Source: Aestuariirhabdus sp. (GTDB lineage: Bacteria > Pseudomonadota > Gammaproteobacteria > Pseudomonadales > Aestuariirhabdaceae). From it: a stretch of DNA of 64,000 nt. Of this stretch, positions 20,220 through 30,302 are shown piece by piece. Made by a program: the position numbers and the translations under genes. The stretch's first letter is position 1. Each line of letters begins with the position of its first letter. The notes below the pieces were generated by a model that ran no database searches, was not told the DNA's origin, and worked only from the letters and a program-made list of their open reading frames with translations. The DNA is taken from contig JAUXFT010000002.1 in the NCBI GenBank assembly GCA_030622755.1, positions 1 to 64,000 on the forward strand, given 5' to 3'.

Positions 20220-21320
20220 TTACTCTGGAGCTTGTGCAGGAATCACCGGAGTCGGAGACATCACCCCTGCATTCTGCGCTCGATGACGCAACCAGTGATC
20301 CATCAAGACAATCGCCAACATCGCCTCAGCAATCGGTGTCGCTCGAATGCCAACACAGGGATCATGGCGTCCCTTGGTAATAACTTCGATAGGATTGCCT
20401 TGCATATCCACACTGCGACCAGGCAAGTGCAAACTTGAGGTGGGCTTCAATGCAAGATGGGCAACAATTTCCTGACCACTGGATATTCCACCCAAAATGC
20501 CACCCGCATGATTAGACAGGAATCCCTCAGGTGTCATCTCGTCCCGATGCTCAGTGCCCTTCTGTTCCACACAGGCAAACCCTGCACCGATCTCAACACC
20601 TTTAACCGCGTTGATACTCATCAAGGCGTGCGCGATATCCGCATCCAGCCGGTCAAAAACAGGTTCTCCCAGCCCCGGAATTACACCGCTGGCGGTCACG
20701 GTAAGGCGAGCTCCAATTGAGTTACCTTCCTTTCGCAACCGATCCATGTACTGTTCCATCTCGGCTACTTTATCGACATCAGGGCAAAAGAAGGGGTTCT
20801 CTCCAACCTGATTCCAATCTACTTTTTCGATCGAGACAGGACCCAACTGAGAGAGATAACCTCGAACCATTACCCCCTGACTCGCCAAGAACTGCTTGGC
20901 AATAGATCCTGCCGCTACACGCATTGCTGTTTCACGCGCAGAAGAGCGTCCTCCTCCACGGTAGTCACGAAAACCATATTTTTGTGTGTAAGTGTAATCT
21001 GCATGACCAGGGCGAAATTGCTGCGCAATATTGGCGTAATCTCGTGAACGCTGATCTGTATTTTCTATCACCAGGCCTATAGGTGTACCGGTAGTCTTAC
21101 CTTCAAAAACACCGGATAAGATCTTTACCTGATCTGCTTCCCGTCTCTGCGTTGTATGGCGCGAGGTACCCGGTTTACGACGATCCAGATCAACTTGCAG
21201 AATGGATTCATCGATCTCGATACCCGGAGGGCAACCATCAACGATACAACCCAGCGCGGGACCGTGTGACTCACCGAACGAAGTAACGGTGAATAACTTT
21301 CCAAACGTGTTTCCTGACAT
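20220..21320 (-). CDS. aroC: chorismate synthase
   Basis: AroC converts EPSP to chorismate using reduced FMN, the last shikimate step. Family signatures include [37 protein letters not shown] and the C-terminal [18 protein letters not shown]. The track begins seven codons early. I use the ATG at 21320 (MSGNTFG), giving 366 aa, the standard N-terminus. It supplies chorismate to the trp genes elsewhere in the window. Confidence 0.97.
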   Translation of the reverse strand: MSGNTFGKLFTVTSFGESHGPALGCIVDGCPPGIEIDESILQVDLDRRKPGTSRHTTQRREADQVKILSGVFEGKTTGTPIGLVIENTDQRSRDYANIAQQFRPGHADYTYTQKYGFRDYRGGGRSSARETAMRVAAGSIAKQFLASQGVMVRGYLSQLGPVSIEKVDWNQVGENPFFCPDVDKVAEMEQYMDRLRKEGNSIGARLTVTASGVIPGLGEPVFDRLDADIAHALMSINAVKGVEIGAGFACVEQKGTEHRDEMTPEGFLSNHAGGILGGISSGQEIVAHLALKPTSSLHLPGRSVDMQGNPIEVITKGRHDPCVGIRATPIAEAMLAIVLMDHWLRHRAQNAGVMSPTPVIPAQAPE

Positions 21321-21437
21321 ACAAGCTCTTTCTTTTATCAATTATTCTGATGCGAACTACGAACACTTTCCGTAGTGAAGAAATTAAAACCCGTCGATTA
21401 TACCTGTTTTCACCTGTAGCGCGCGCTGGCCATACAA

Positions 21438-22379
21438 TTACTTATCAACACGCTCAATAAGCATTTGGCGAAACAGTTTCTGATGGTCCCGACATTGCTG
21501 TGCGCTAAGCACGAAGACTCCGTCTCCCCCGCTTTCAAACTCTACCCAGCTAAACGGAACCTCTGGCAATAACTCTTGTAGTGCTACCCAGCTGTTGCCA
21601 AGCTCAACCACCAGCACCCCTTCGTCGTTCAAGTAATCAGCTGCAGCGGCCAAAATCCTCCAAGCCAGATCCAGACCATCATCACCAGCAGCAAGCCCTA
21701 ACTCAGGCTCATGCTGAAATTCACTGGGCATGTCCGACAAATCCTCCACATCGACATAGGGTGGATTGCTGACAATCAAGTCATAGCGTTTGCCCTCAAG
21801 AGAGGAAAACAGATCGCTTTGATGACAATGCACTCGGCCACTGAATTCATGACGATCGACGTTAATCATAGCTACCTGCAACGCCTCACCTGACAAATCC
21901 ACCAAATCAACCAGTGCATCTGGCCAGGCATGTGCACAAGCGATACCTATGCAACCACTACCACAACACAGGTCGAGAACATGGGAAACATCTGCATCAC
22001 CCAGCCATGGCTGGAAACCGTTATCAATCATTTCCGCAATCGGAGAACGTGGTACCAGAACTCGCTCGTCAACATAGAATGGTAATCCGCAAAACCAGGC
22101 TTTATTAACCAAATAAGGGACTGGAATACGCTCATCTATACGGCGCTGAATCTGACTGGCGAGCAATTTTTGTTCATCAAAGGTTAAACGACTACTCATC
22201 AAGTCCCGATCGAAATCCCAAGGCAAGTGAAGACTTTGTAATACTAATTGCACAGCCTCATCCCAACTATTGTCGGTGCCATGCCCATAGAACAACTCCG
22301 CTTCATTAAAGCGACTGTATGCCCAACGAATATAATCCTGAATGGATATCAACCCGTCATTTGAAAACTGTCCGTTCAA
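21438..22379 (-). CDS. prmB: 50S ribosomal protein L3 N5-glutamine methyltransferase
   Basis: PrmB methylates a glutamine of ribosomal protein L3 with SAM. The SAM-binding motif [16 protein letters not shown] and the catalytic [15 protein letters not shown] are clear. The N-terminal helical domain reads [20 protein letters not shown]. No in-frame ATG or GTG lies ahead of that conserved start. The track uses a TTG at 22421. I prefer the TTG at 22379 because GGAG sits 9 nt upstream, giving 313 aa, but the start remains uncertain. It lies divergent from folE and upstream of aroC. Confidence 0.92.
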   Translation of the reverse strand: MNGQFSNDGLISIQDYIRWAYSRFNEAELFYGHGTDNSWDEAVQLVLQSLHLPWDFDRDLMSSRLTFDEQKLLASQIQRRIDERIPVPYLVNKAWFCGLPFYVDERVLVPRSPIAEMIDNGFQPWLGDADVSHVLDLCCGSGCIGIACAHAWPDALVDLVDLSGEALQVAMINVDRHEFSGRVHCHQSDLFSSLEGKRYDLIVSNPPYVDVEDLSDMPSEFQHEPELGLAAGDDGLDLAWRILAAAADYLNDEGVLVVELGNSWVALQELLPEVPFSWVEFESGGDGVFVLSAQQCRDHQKLFRQMLIERVDK

Positions 22380-22557
22380 CCAACTAAACTCCAAATCGAG
22401 GAAAACGTTATGGTGAACCAAAGCTCTAATATACGCTCAGCAAGGCTACAACTCAAAAGCACGGGGTTTGCGCATTGCTACTTTACACGTACAATAACGC
22501 CCCTCTATTCACCAGTCCGACCGTCGGCTCGGCTACAAAAACCTGGGTAATTTGTTC

Positions 22558-23100
22558 ATGGAACAGTCGTTTGCAGACTTAATAAGTTCAATCGGTGAAG
22601 ACCTAAACCGACCTGGCCTAAAAGACACCCCTGCTCGCGCCGCAAAAGCGTTCCAGTTCCTCAATCGCGGATACACCCAAACGCTGGACGACGTCATTAA
22701 CGATGCACTGTTTCCATCGGATAATGATGAGATGGTGATCGTCAAGGATATTGAGCTATATTCCCTGTGTGAACATCACCTTCTTCCTTTCATCGGACGC
22801 TGCCATGTTGCTTACTTACCTTCTGGTAAAGTGCTCGGCTTATCGAAAGTCGCCCGTATCGTTGATATGTTCGCACGACGCTTACAAATTCAGGAAAACC
22901 TGACTAAGCAGATCGCTGACACCATCATGCAAGTCACTGGCGCCTCAGGGGTCGGGGTAATTATCGAAGCGAAACATATGTGCATGATGATGCGAGGAGT
23001 AGAAAAACAGAACTCGGTCATGAAGACATCGGTCATGCAGGGAGCGTTTCGCAACAAACCACATACCCGGGCAGAATTCCTTTCCCTGATCAAAGACTAA
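22558..23100 (+). CDS. folE: GTP cyclohydrolase I
   Basis: FolE converts GTP to dihydroneopterin triphosphate, the entry to folate. The zinc-binding and catalytic residues are in [20 protein letters not shown] and [14 protein letters not shown]. Other landmarks are [17 protein letters not shown] and [19 protein letters not shown]. The track's start is a TTG two codons ahead. I use the ATG at 22558 (MEQSFADL), giving 180 aa. It is a single-gene unit divergent from prmB. Confidence 0.96.
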   Translation: MEQSFADLISSIGEDLNRPGLKDTPARAAKAFQFLNRGYTQTLDDVINDALFPSDNDEMVIVKDIELYSLCEHHLLPFIGRCHVAYLPSGKVLGLSKVARIVDMFARRLQIQENLTKQIADTIMQVTGASGVGVIIEAKHMCMMMRGVEKQNSVMKTSVMQGAFRNKPHTRAEFLSLIKD

Positions 23101-23125
23101 GCCACATCAAGACCTCGCATCAAAA

Positions 23126-23154
23126 AGCCGCATATTTTCATCGAATATGCGGCT
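23126..23154 (-). terminator. rho-independent terminator of the DUF4892 gene
   Basis: AGCCGCATATT-(7 nt)-AATATGCGGCT is a perfect 11-bp stem. On the minus strand it is followed by TTTTTG, so it terminates the DUF4892 transcript. On the plus strand it lies 25 bp after folE without a T-run, and may also trim the folE message. Confidence 0.8.
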
Positions 23155-23253
23155 AAGACTTAATCTCCTGAAACCTGGCAACAAACCACCAGCACTACAA
23201 AAAAATTGCGCTCTTATTCCTTATCTAATCCCCCCACTTACTTCACAGAGGCT

Positions 23254-24126
23254 TTACTGAAAAATCAGGCGTAGCAGCACCTGTTCATCACTCGTACCGG
23301 GCAACAAGGCGGGGCCAACGCCTAAAATTCCAATACGATTTTTACTTATTCCCTGATCTTCCAGCAGATCAGCAACTGTCTGTGCATATTGCTCAGAGCG
23401 GCTGACCACTTCGTTGAGTTCTTCCTGGGCGACCGCAGAGCTGGATATTGAAACGGCCAGGATAAACGGCAGCCGCTTATCTTTCAGCTCATTTTTCAAT
23501 CGTAACAATGCATCTGAGCCCGGCACCGCACTTTTCTCAAGCGGCCAACCAGTGACGTCGACATACTCACCCGGAGCATCTCCCTTTCGAGCGGAGGAAC
23601 TGACAAATTGTTCCAACAAAAGATAGACCCTGCCATTACCTCGGCGAATAGCATAAACAGCCATGTACACACCCTGATTTTCGGGGTGTTCGACAATCTG
23701 GTAGAACTGCGCATTATCAGGCCCATAAAGCTGGGCTATACCAAACACCTTGTTAGCCCAGTAATTACTGCTTCCGCAACGACGCTCTTCACAGAGAAAA
23801 AGCGACTCAAATCCCTGATCTTGCATCTGCTTCTGATAATAGCGAAAAGCATCTCTATTGCTGTGCCCCTCTGGAATTCGATAAAGAATACGCGTCATCT
23901 GACCATTAGCACGAAATTCGCTATCAGCACGAACCACTCCATTAATCTTTTTAATAGAGCCCGTCACTAATTGATGGTTATTCACCAACTCATCACGAAA
24001 ATTCATAATGTATGCGTTGGGATAGCGTTCTATATTCGGTAAATCGGCACTCCCGGCGACATCTGCACCTATTACCGACGCCGCATAGAAAAACCCTAGA
24101 AAAACTACCAGCTGATTCAGTCGCAC
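23254..24126 (-). CDS. DUF4892 domain-containing exported protein
   Basis: This exported protein of unknown function has an N-terminal signal peptide (MRLNQLVVFLGFFYAASVIG from the GTG I favour). The DUF4892 body contains ITRILYRIPEGHS-like segments, FLCEERRCGSSNYWAN (a probable disulfide pair) and YMAVYAIRRGNGRVYLLLEQ. The C-terminal 70 residues (LNEVVSRSEQYAQTVADLLE, then GISKNRIGILGVGP) look OmpA-like. The track's GTG at 24153 would add nine residues. The GTG at 24126 has GGAGG 4 nt upstream. It has its own terminator. DUF4892 proteins are common in Pseudomonas and relatives. Confidence 0.82.
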   Translation of the reverse strand: MRLNQLVVFLGFFYAASVIGADVAGSADLPNIERYPNAYIMNFRDELVNNHQLVTGSIKKINGVVRADSEFRANGQMTRILYRIPEGHSNRDAFRYYQKQMQDQGFESLFLCEERRCGSSNYWANKVFGIAQLYGPDNAQFYQIVEHPENQGVYMAVYAIRRGNGRVYLLLEQFVSSSARKGDAPGEYVDVTGWPLEKSAVPGSDALLRLKNELKDKRLPFILAVSISSSAVAQEELNEVVSRSEQYAQTVADLLEDQGISKNRIGILGVGPALLPGTSDEQVLLRLIFQ

Positions 24127-24340
24127 GCTACCTCCAGATTTTTTACCCGACACTGTTTGCCTAATACTTCTTAACTAACACTTCTTACAAAACACTACCT
24201 GATACTTTATATGTTGTTATAGCACAGGATGTTCCAGATAAAAGTTCAGCTATCACCAAAAACCATCAAAGGAATTATAATGCCTTATTATAAGGTCTAC
24301 GTTTAAATCCTGAATTTTTCCTGGGGAACCCCTGACTCGT

Positions 24341-25213
24341 TTAAGTCTGATGCCCACTCAGAAAATCATTAAACACGCGAGCGACACCTTGCACCTCGGT
24401 TTCCATATGCAAATGGTGTCCTCCGGCCAAAGTTTGCAGATTAAAGCGCTGCAAAAATTCTCCGTTATCAACAAACGTTTTACGCTGAAGATAAATCCCA
24501 CCTTCGGCAAGAATCAGGCAAGTTGGCGCAGTTACATTAGCCACAAATGCTTTGGCCTGATTCCAGGTTAAGCGCATCATCGAAGGAAGGCGTAAACGCA
24601 GATCACTACTCCAGGAATAACCACCCTCAACGGTTTCCAGGCCGCGCTCTACGATTGCTGCTGCTGCATCACGGGAGAGTGGATTCATTCCCTTCATTCT
24701 TGCCTCAACTGCCTGGGCAGGAGAGGTATAAACCGTTTTACGTTTTTCAGCAACCTGCTGCATACCCAAGATGGCTTTTGCGAGTTGGCGAGGAGCATCA
24801 CTGCTCACTGTAACCATCGGCCAAATACCATCTATCAACAGCAAGTGGTCGATTCTATCCGGGAAAGTACCCGCTATCAGGGTGGTAGTAATTCCCCCCA
24901 TAGAGTGCCCTAAAAGACTAAAACGCGGCAACGATAGCTGGTCCGCTATGGCAATCACATCAGACACATTATCCCAGATATTATACGCAACACCCGCCGG
25001 GCGATGACTGCTTTTACCATGTCCCGCCAGATCTATGGAAACAACTCGAAAACCTTCCAACAAAGGCGCTAGTCGATCAAAACTTGCCGCATTATCTAAC
25101 CAGCCATGCAGTGCCAGCAACACCGGTTTATCGCTGCCGCCACAAGCGCGCAGTGCAAAACGCATAGAATCCACTTCGACTTCAAAATCCTCAAACTGCA
25201 CACAATGCGACAC
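24341..25213 (-). CDS. alpha/beta hydrolase
   Basis: This 290-aa alpha/beta-fold hydrolase has the oxyanion motif LHGWLDNAASFDRL, the nucleophile elbow LLGHSMGG and a C-terminal catalytic histidine in GGHHLHMETE. The start is a GTG at 25213 with GGAG 6 nt upstream, overlapping the previous hydrolase gene by 23 bp, so the two are likely co-translated. Substrate unknown. A similar hydrolase lies near aroC/prmB in Pseudomonas. Confidence 0.86.
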   Translation of the reverse strand: MSHCVQFEDFEVEVDSMRFALRACGGSDKPVLLALHGWLDNAASFDRLAPLLEGFRVVSIDLAGHGKSSHRPAGVAYNIWDNVSDVIAIADQLSLPRFSLLGHSMGGITTTLIAGTFPDRIDHLLLIDGIWPMVTVSSDAPRQLAKAILGMQQVAEKRKTVYTSPAQAVEARMKGMNPLSRDAAAAIVERGLETVEGGYSWSSDLRLRLPSMMRLTWNQAKAFVANVTAPTCLILAEGGIYLQRKTFVDNGEFLQRFNLQTLAGGHHLHMETEVQGVARVFNDFLSGHQT

Positions 25214-26018
25214 TACTTTCTCCCTGGTGAGTCAATCTCTTAATCATCGCGTGAATATGATGAGCCGTGGTCGATGGATGCTCTAATGGAAACATATGAG
25301 ACCCCTCAACCTTTTGCATGGTTAGTCGTGGATTTCGCTCTCCTGCCCTAATTCGATGTTTGATCATTACATCACTACGATCGCCATACATTAAACCAGT
25401 AGGCGTTGCGTATAGAGAATTTCCAGATGGCGTGCGGTGAGGCATATTCCTATAAATACTCACCTCTATATCAGTCCTGTAGGTAAGTGCAACACCTTGA
25501 GTATCCTTCTTCAAACCCGCATCCAAATAATGTTCGACGCATTCTGGATCAAAATGTCGAAACAGTTTTTTCCTGGAAAAATACTCACGAGCAGCATCAC
25601 GACTAGGCCACTGCACGCGGCGATCTTTGGTGCGACCCGCCGGGGTCATATGATCAATCAAACCGAGACGTTTAGCCATTGATACCGCAACTTTCTCTAC
25701 AGTGCTTAACACAAATGAATCCAGCATGATGACTGAAGAAAACAGTTCAGGTCTGCGAGCTGCAGCAAATGAGCACAACAATCCCCCTAGAGAATGACCA
25801 ACCCCTATAACCGGTCCTCGATCACGCAGTTCCAGCTCAGCGATCAATTCATCGGCCAGATAACTCCAATTATTGGTCACCGGAAAATGAGGATTGTGTC
25901 CATGCTGATCGAGATATTCAATAGAATATCCATGTTGGCGAAGCCCCTGAAACAGTTTGTGGTAACTGGCAGCAGGAAAACCATTAGCATGGGCGAAATA
26001 GATATGGGGCTGTATCAT
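25191..26018 (-). CDS. alpha/beta hydrolase
   Basis: This is a second alpha/beta hydrolase of a different subgroup. It shows IYFAHANGFPAASYHKLFQG, a YLDQHGHNPHFP segment, the nucleophile elbow VGHSLGGLLCSFAA and a C-terminal VEGSHMFPLEHP with the probable catalytic histidine. The track's TTG start at 26036 is replaced here by the ATG at 26018 (MIQPHIYFAHA, 275 aa). Substrate unknown. It overlaps the following hydrolase gene and lies head-to-head with the decayed patatin gene. Confidence 0.84.
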   Translation of the reverse strand: MIQPHIYFAHANGFPAASYHKLFQGLRQHGYSIEYLDQHGHNPHFPVTNNWSYLADELIAELELRDRGPVIGVGHSLGGLLCSFAAARRPELFSSVIMLDSFVLSTVEKVAVSMAKRLGLIDHMTPAGRTKDRRVQWPSRDAAREYFSRKKLFRHFDPECVEHYLDAGLKKDTQGVALTYRTDIEVSIYRNMPHRTPSGNSLYATPTGLMYGDRSDVMIKHRIRAGERNPRLTMQKVEGSHMFPLEHPSTTAHHIHAMIKRLTHQGESSVALCAV

Positions 26019-26082
26019 GATAACTTGCCACTCCAACTACTCAGGCTTTAAATTCAACTCATTTAGTTGATATGTAATCTAT

Positions 26083-26983
26083 ATGAAATCCACGACCATC
26101 GCAAAGGACTCATCCCCGCCGAAAACACTCCGGGAATGGCTCCAGAAACAGTCCTTTACACTGACGATGTCTTCCGGTTTTTTTAGCTTCTTTGCACATT
26201 GCGAAATATGCCTGCGCCTTACAAGAAAAACAACTTTTCCCGCAAAAAATAACCGATTCAAGCGCCGGAGCACTGGTAGGAGCTTGCCTCAGCGCTAACA
26301 AAGGCGCTTGGGAGATACCGGAAAGATTGACAGGTATGGAAAAAAACACTTTTGGGATCCAGGTTTTGGCCCTGGACTTTTAAAGTGTGAACACTTTAAA
26401 GATATGATCAGAAAATTTACCGGCATCCAGCATTTCAGCGAATGCACCATCCATCTTGCAGTATCAACCTATGAAGCGCGCAGAAATTGAACGCAGATAA
26501 TCGCTGACGGCTAGATCTTGCCAATACCATTGGCTAGCATCATGTGCTATCCCTTTTCTCATTCAACCAGTCAAGATTAACGGCACCCTACGCCGGGATG
26601 GCAGAATACTGGATCGCCCGGGTCTTGCAGAAACTATTCTGAAAGAAAGAATCTTATGTCGCTACATAGCATCTCGTTCGCCGTGGCGAAGATCAAACAG
26701 CAAAGCCTTACAAACACCTCGGCAGGAAAACCTTACAACCCTGGTGATACAGGATCTACCCCACAGCTCACCCAACAATTTAAAAAATGGACTCAAAGCA
26801 CTCAAACTGGCTTATCAATGCACCCAGGTAGCCTTACGAACACCCATAAATGAAGAAGATTATTCAATGTCTATTAATCCTCAACTACTAACCTCAGGAA
26901 TGAATAATCCACCTTATTACGTTCTTTTCAGGCAAGTGTTTCCAAACAACCATAAGCCTGCCAGTTCAAACGGGAATCTGTGA
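26083..26983 (+). pseudogene. patatin-like phospholipase, multiply frameshifted remnant
   Basis: Pieces of one patatin-family protein are spread over different frames. Frame 1 from ATG 26083 reads TLREWLQKQSFTLTMSSGFF then SFFAHC. Around 26203-26206 the match moves to frame 2 (KITDSSAGALVGACLSA, the nucleophile elbow). At an A7 run near 26340-26346 it returns to frame 1 (HFWDPGFGPGLLKCEHFKDM, then ECTIHLAVSTYEARR). After 26480 a short frame-3 piece (LDLANTI) and then frame 2 (ASCAIPFLIQPVKINGTLRR, then ILDRPGLAE and YIASRSPWRR) complete the domain. In-frame stops lie between. The elbow has lost its first Gly (DSSAG instead of GxSxG) and the catalytic Asp motif is DGR rather than DGG/A. Order and spacing match the family, so this is one dead gene, not several small ones. 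Confidence 0.82.
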
Positions 26984-27166
26984 TAGAGTCTCATTACACA
27001 GTGTCTTGAACAAAATTGTGTATTTGATTTAAAAGCTGAGTCAAAGCATTATTGCCTCCGCTTTTTCCATGAATAGGTATACAAAAGTGCTTTAGAGCGC
27101 TTCACTTAAAAGAGAAACGTTCTTGTAATACATTTTCACAAGAGACGAGTAAAATCTGAAAACAAA

Positions 27167-27587
27167 TCAGCTTCTGACAGCAACGGTTAAGCGCGAAGTA
27201 CAAAGCAAGTTCTGCTCATCATCACGAATATTAATTTCCCACACTTGCGTAGAGCGACCAATTATGGAGGGGGATCGCAGTTCCCGTAACAAGACCACTT
27301 CGAACAGAACGAAGGTGATTGGCATTTATCTCCAACCCCACACCAAACTGTCCCTCAGGTAAACACAGGTTGGCCGCAACGCTACCGAGGGTTTCCGCTA
27401 GCGCAACCGAGGCCCCGCCATGCAGCAAGCCAAATGGCTGGTGAGTTCGATGATCGACTGGCATTGTTCCCATCAAGTAATCATCACCAATTTCAGTAAG
27501 CTGCATACCCAGGTTTTCACACAACGAATTTCGGTTTTGCTTATTCAACTCAACCAGTTCAATTGAACGCTTCCAAATACTCAACAT
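27167..27587 (-). pseudogene. YdiI/MenI-type hotdog acyl-CoA thioesterase, frameshifted near its C-terminus
   Basis: The ORF (27231-27587, 118 aa) matches YdiI-type hotdog thioesterases: MPVDHRTHQPFGLLHGGAS then VALAETLGS, with the catalytic glutamate in LAETLGS. It ends abruptly after TAIPLHN. One base further along, the next frame continues the family perfectly with IGRSTQVWEINIRDDEQNLL, then CTSRLTVAVRS and a stop at 27167-27169. A single extra A in CATAATTGG (about 27260-27265) restores the expected PLHIGRSTQVWEI. The intact protein would be about 139 aa, the family length. The cause may be a real frameshift or a sequencing error. It overlaps sixA by 7 bp. Confidence 0.85.
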
Positions 27588-28063
27588 ACACCTCGTGGGA
27601 GCACACCACCCGGACTGACAGACGTTATTCTCATGCCTACACCGGGAAGTAAAAATTCAGTTTCAACCACCAATGCATCCGCAGTGCCAAAATGCACATA
27701 TTCGGCACGCCCTGAACCCAGCAAACAGGAACTGAGCGATCCTACTAGCGGCATGTGGCTTACCAACAACAAATTCCCGGTATACTTTTCATTGAGTTCA
27801 CTCAATGTGGTAAGCGCATCTGCTTCAGGCACCAGCGAAGGATCACTAATACTGTGTAGATTAAGAATTTGTCCGGCAATATTTGCGCTCTGCTGAGTAC
27901 GCACATAAGGGCTGGCGATGATGCGGTCAATGTCCCACTTAATCAGCTGCCTTGCAGTAGCGAGAACCTGAGCCTCACCTCTTTCGGTAAGGGTTCTCTG
28001 CTCATCGCCAGATGACACAGGCACAGCTTCACCGTGGCGCATAATCACAATACGTCGCGCCAT
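27581..28063 (-). CDS. sixA: phosphohistidine phosphatase SixA-like
   Basis: This histidine phosphatase family protein has the catalytic motif MARRIVIMRHGEA and the second histidine in LLLVSHMPLVGSL. The track starts 19 codons earlier inside the DUF4389 gene. I use the ATG at 28063, giving 160 aa, the usual SixA length. In E. coli SixA dephosphorylates phosphohistidine on ArcB-type and PTS-Ntr proteins; the target here is not known. It belongs to the gpsA-DUF4389-sixA run on the minus strand. Confidence 0.88.
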   Translation of the reverse strand: MARRIVIMRHGEAVPVSSGDEQRTLTERGEAQVLATARQLIKWDIDRIIASPYVRTQQSANIAGQILNLHSISDPSLVPEADALTTLSELNEKYTGNLLLVSHMPLVGSLSSCLLGSGRAEYVHFGTADALVVETEFLLPGVGMRITSVSPGGVLPRGVC

Positions 28064-28083
28064 TAATTCACTTTCCAGTTGTT

Positions 28084-28380
28084 TCACTTCTGGTTTAAAT
28101 TCAGATTTGACGCGGGCCAATCGGCAAACGGAAAAGGTTTATCATCACTGTTATAGGTCAAAAACTGTAAATTCTGATAGATAAACTGATTCAAAGACGC
28201 ACTAAATTCCAACAGATTTTGATTGGCCTGACCACTAATCAACGAGAAGAGTATCTGCGCCAACACAACAATGACCACGACCATTCTGGTCAGCTGCAAC
28301 AGTATCCAAAACAGCAACATAAACAGAATTCGAAGCCACTGGGATTCTGACTTAATGTGAGTTTTTATCGATTCGTTCAT
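28084..28380 (-). CDS. DUF4389 domain-containing membrane protein
   Basis: This small (98 aa) protein has a strongly hydrophobic segment at about residues 17-50 (WLRILFMLLFWILLQLTRMV followed by VVIVVLAQILFSLI), probably one long or two short membrane passes. The C-terminal FIYQNLQFLTYNSDDKPFPF, then ADWP, is typical of DUF4389. Function is unknown. It lies between gpsA and sixA, the same neighbourhood as in Pseudomonas. Confidence 0.82.
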   Translation of the reverse strand: MNESIKTHIKSESQWLRILFMLLFWILLQLTRMVVVIVVLAQILFSLISGQANQNLLEFSASLNQFIYQNLQFLTYNSDDKPFPFADWPASNLNLNQK

Positions 28381-28399
28381 AGCTAAACAACTCCTTCAA

Positions 28400-29422
28400 T
28401 CATCTATCGTCGGACTGCAAAATAAATTCAACGTCCGTTTTTTGCTCACCAAGCATCAACTGTCTGGTAACTTCCTGGATACTTCGCTTGTTGAAAACAA
28501 TTTCATACAAACCATCCACCAACGGCATATACACTTCAAGCTCACGAGACTTTTCTCTCACCAGTCGAAGGGTATTAATGCCTTCCGCCACCTGGCCTAA
28601 CTCCGCTTCGGCCTGATCTATCGATTTACCCTGACCTAACGCATATCCAACCCTATAATTTCGGCTCAACGAGCTAGTACAGGTCACTATCAAGTCACCA
28701 ACTCCGGATAGCCCAAGAAATGTCAGGGGGTTTGCTCCCATCTTTACTGCAAATCGGCTCATTTCAGCTAATGAACGAGTAATCATCATACTCTTGGTAT
28801 TCTCACCCATCCCAAGAGAAGCAGCTAACCCTGCAACGATAGCGTAGATATTTTTTAGCGCTCCACCCAGTTCAACACCGTAAATATCATGATTGGAATA
28901 GACTCGAAAGTAATCACAGTGGAGAAGCTTCTGCACTTCCTGACACAAGGCATCATCATCACTGGCGATAACCGTAGCAGTGATCGCCTTGGCAACCACT
29001 TCTTTTGCCAGATTAGGGCCACTAAGCACCCCGACACGTGCCGTTGGTACTTCTTCAGACAAAATCTGGCTCATCAGGTCAAAGGTACCCGACTCGACGC
29101 CTTTAGTGGTACTCACCATCATTTTACCGGCGACTTCGTCCTTCATGTTTCGTACAACTGAACGAAAGGAGCTGCTTGGAATCGACATAAACACCAGTTC
29201 AGCCCCACTTACGGCTGAGGAAATATTGGTGTATGCACGAACACCCTCGTGCAGCTTGTAATCTGGTAAATAACGAGTGTTTATATGCTCATCATTGATA
29301 CTCTGGGCTAATTTTTCATCACGCATCCATTGGCGCACTTCATGGCCGTTGGTCGCGATAATATCGGCTATCGCCGTACCGAAACTACCTCCACCAATCA
29401 CAGCGATAATTTTTCCTGACAT
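28400..29422 (-). CDS. gpsA: NAD(P)H-dependent glycerol-3-phosphate dehydrogenase
   Basis: GpsA reduces dihydroxyacetone phosphate to sn-glycerol-3-phosphate for phospholipid synthesis. The Rossmann motif [17 protein letters not shown] is at the N-terminus. [20 protein letters not shown] and the catalytic lysine region [18 protein letters not shown] follow, with [20 protein letters not shown] in the C-terminal domain. The length of 340 aa is normal. It is the first gene of the gpsA-DUF4389-sixA-thioesterase set and is divergent from fabA. Confidence 0.97.
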   Translation of the reverse strand: MSGKIIAVIGGGSFGTAIADIIATNGHEVRQWMRDEKLAQSINDEHINTRYLPDYKLHEGVRAYTNISSAVSGAELVFMSIPSSSFRSVVRNMKDEVAGKMMVSTTKGVESGTFDLMSQILSEEVPTARVGVLSGPNLAKEVVAKAITATVIASDDDALCQEVQKLLHCDYFRVYSNHDIYGVELGGALKNIYAIVAGLAASLGMGENTKSMMITRSLAEMSRFAVKMGANPLTFLGLSGVGDLIVTCTSSLSRNYRVGYALGQGKSIDQAEAELGQVAEGINTLRLVREKSRELEVYMPLVDGLYEIVFNKRSIQEVTRQLMLGEQKTDVEFILQSDDR

Positions 29423-29761
29423 ATATCCGCTCTCTGCTCCACACCGTTATAATTTCCTTCAAAGGGTTAGGATACCCTAGACTGGTATCAGCCCCCTGAA
29501 AATCTCGTAGGATTGTAACATACAGGGCCAAACAACTAGCCCCCATAAAATGGGCTTACGTGGTTTAACATGAATGTTTGAATTTTGTTACCGACACCTG
29601 CCTCTCGTTAATTAAGGGGGTAATTGGTGGTATAGTTGCCGTCGTTAACTTGACTCGCGTGTCTGCAGGTTATATCGACATCTCGATCTCAAAAATTGAT
29701 ACCTACACCCGCAAGATCGGGCCAATCAAATGTTTTATTATTGGTAATTCAGGAAACTAGT
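29423..29761. other. 339-bp divergent intergenic region gpsA/fabA
   Basis: No gene is seen here. Possible elements for fabA are TTAATT-N17-TATAGT (29608-29636) and, closer to the gene, TTGACT-N15-TATATC (29650-29676); both are weak. An imperfect dyad TTTAACAT-GA-ATGTTTGAA lies near 29564-29582. I could not match any of this with confidence to FabR, FadR or DesT operators. Confidence 0.4.
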
Positions 29762-30277
29762 ATGACTCCCAAGAACGCCTATAGCCGTGAAGAACTGCTC
29801 GATTGTGGTGCTGGCAAACTTTTTGGCCCAGGCAATGCACAACTGCCTACAGCAAACATGCTGATGATGGACCGTATCACTCACATTTCAAAAGAGGGTG
29901 GCACCTACGGCAAAGGCGAGATTATTGCTGAACTGGATATCACTCCTGATTTATGGTTTTTCGACTGCCACTTCCCTGGAGATCCAGTCATGCCAGGATG
30001 TCTGGGACTGGATGCCATGTGGCAGCTGGTCGGATTTTATCTGGGATGGCAAGGCAGCCCTGGGCGTGGACGCGCGCTAGGATGTGGTGAAGTAAAATTC
30101 ACCGGCCAAATCCTGCCTTCAGCGAAGAAAGTAACGTATAACATAAACCTCAAACGTGTCATTACACGCAAGTTGATTCTCGGTATAGCCGATGGATCAG
30201 TCAGCGTTGACGGACGAGAAATCTACACTGCGAAAAACCTCCGTGTCGGTTTATTTTCATCCACTGACAGTTTCTAA
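29762..30277 (+). CDS. fabA: 3-hydroxydecanoyl-ACP dehydratase/isomerase
   Basis: FabA dehydrates 3-hydroxydecanoyl-ACP and isomerises the trans-2 product to cis-3, the branch point to unsaturated fatty acids. The hotdog active site is [20 protein letters not shown] with the catalytic His and the following Asp in LGLDAMWQL. The track starts 22 codons early. The ATG at 29762 ([13 protein letters not shown]) gives 171 aa, exactly the family length, and GGAAAC precedes it. It is followed 25 bp later by fabB. Confidence 0.97.
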   Translation: MTPKNAYSREELLDCGAGKLFGPGNAQLPTANMLMMDRITHISKEGGTYGKGEIIAELDITPDLWFFDCHFPGDPVMPGCLGLDAMWQLVGFYLGWQGSPGRGRALGCGEVKFTGQILPSAKKVTYNINLKRVITRKLILGIADGSVSVDGREIYTAKNLRVGLFSSTDSF

Positions 30278-30302
30278 TTAAAACAAGCAAGGTATGAGCG
30301 CT

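Noticed and set aside
26079-26349. Short minus-strand ORFs (64 and 79 aa) over the decayed patatin gene
   Set aside because: The plus-strand patatin fragments explain the sequence. The minus ORFs lack a ribosome-binding site and family features.
26656-26983. Plus-strand ORFs 26656-26853 and 26744-26983 as independent small genes
   Set aside because: The second is the C-terminal piece of the patatin pseudogene. The first is an out-of-frame shadow of the same stretch.
26984-27166. Possible small RNA or tRNA between the patatin remnant and the thioesterase
   Set aside because: There is no cloverleaf and no strong hairpin with a T-run; only a weak AAGTG/CACTT pair was seen.
29564-29582. Dyad upstream of fabA as a FadR, FabR or DesT operator
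   Set aside because: The arms match imperfectly, and the sequence does not fit any of these consensus sites well enough to name one.
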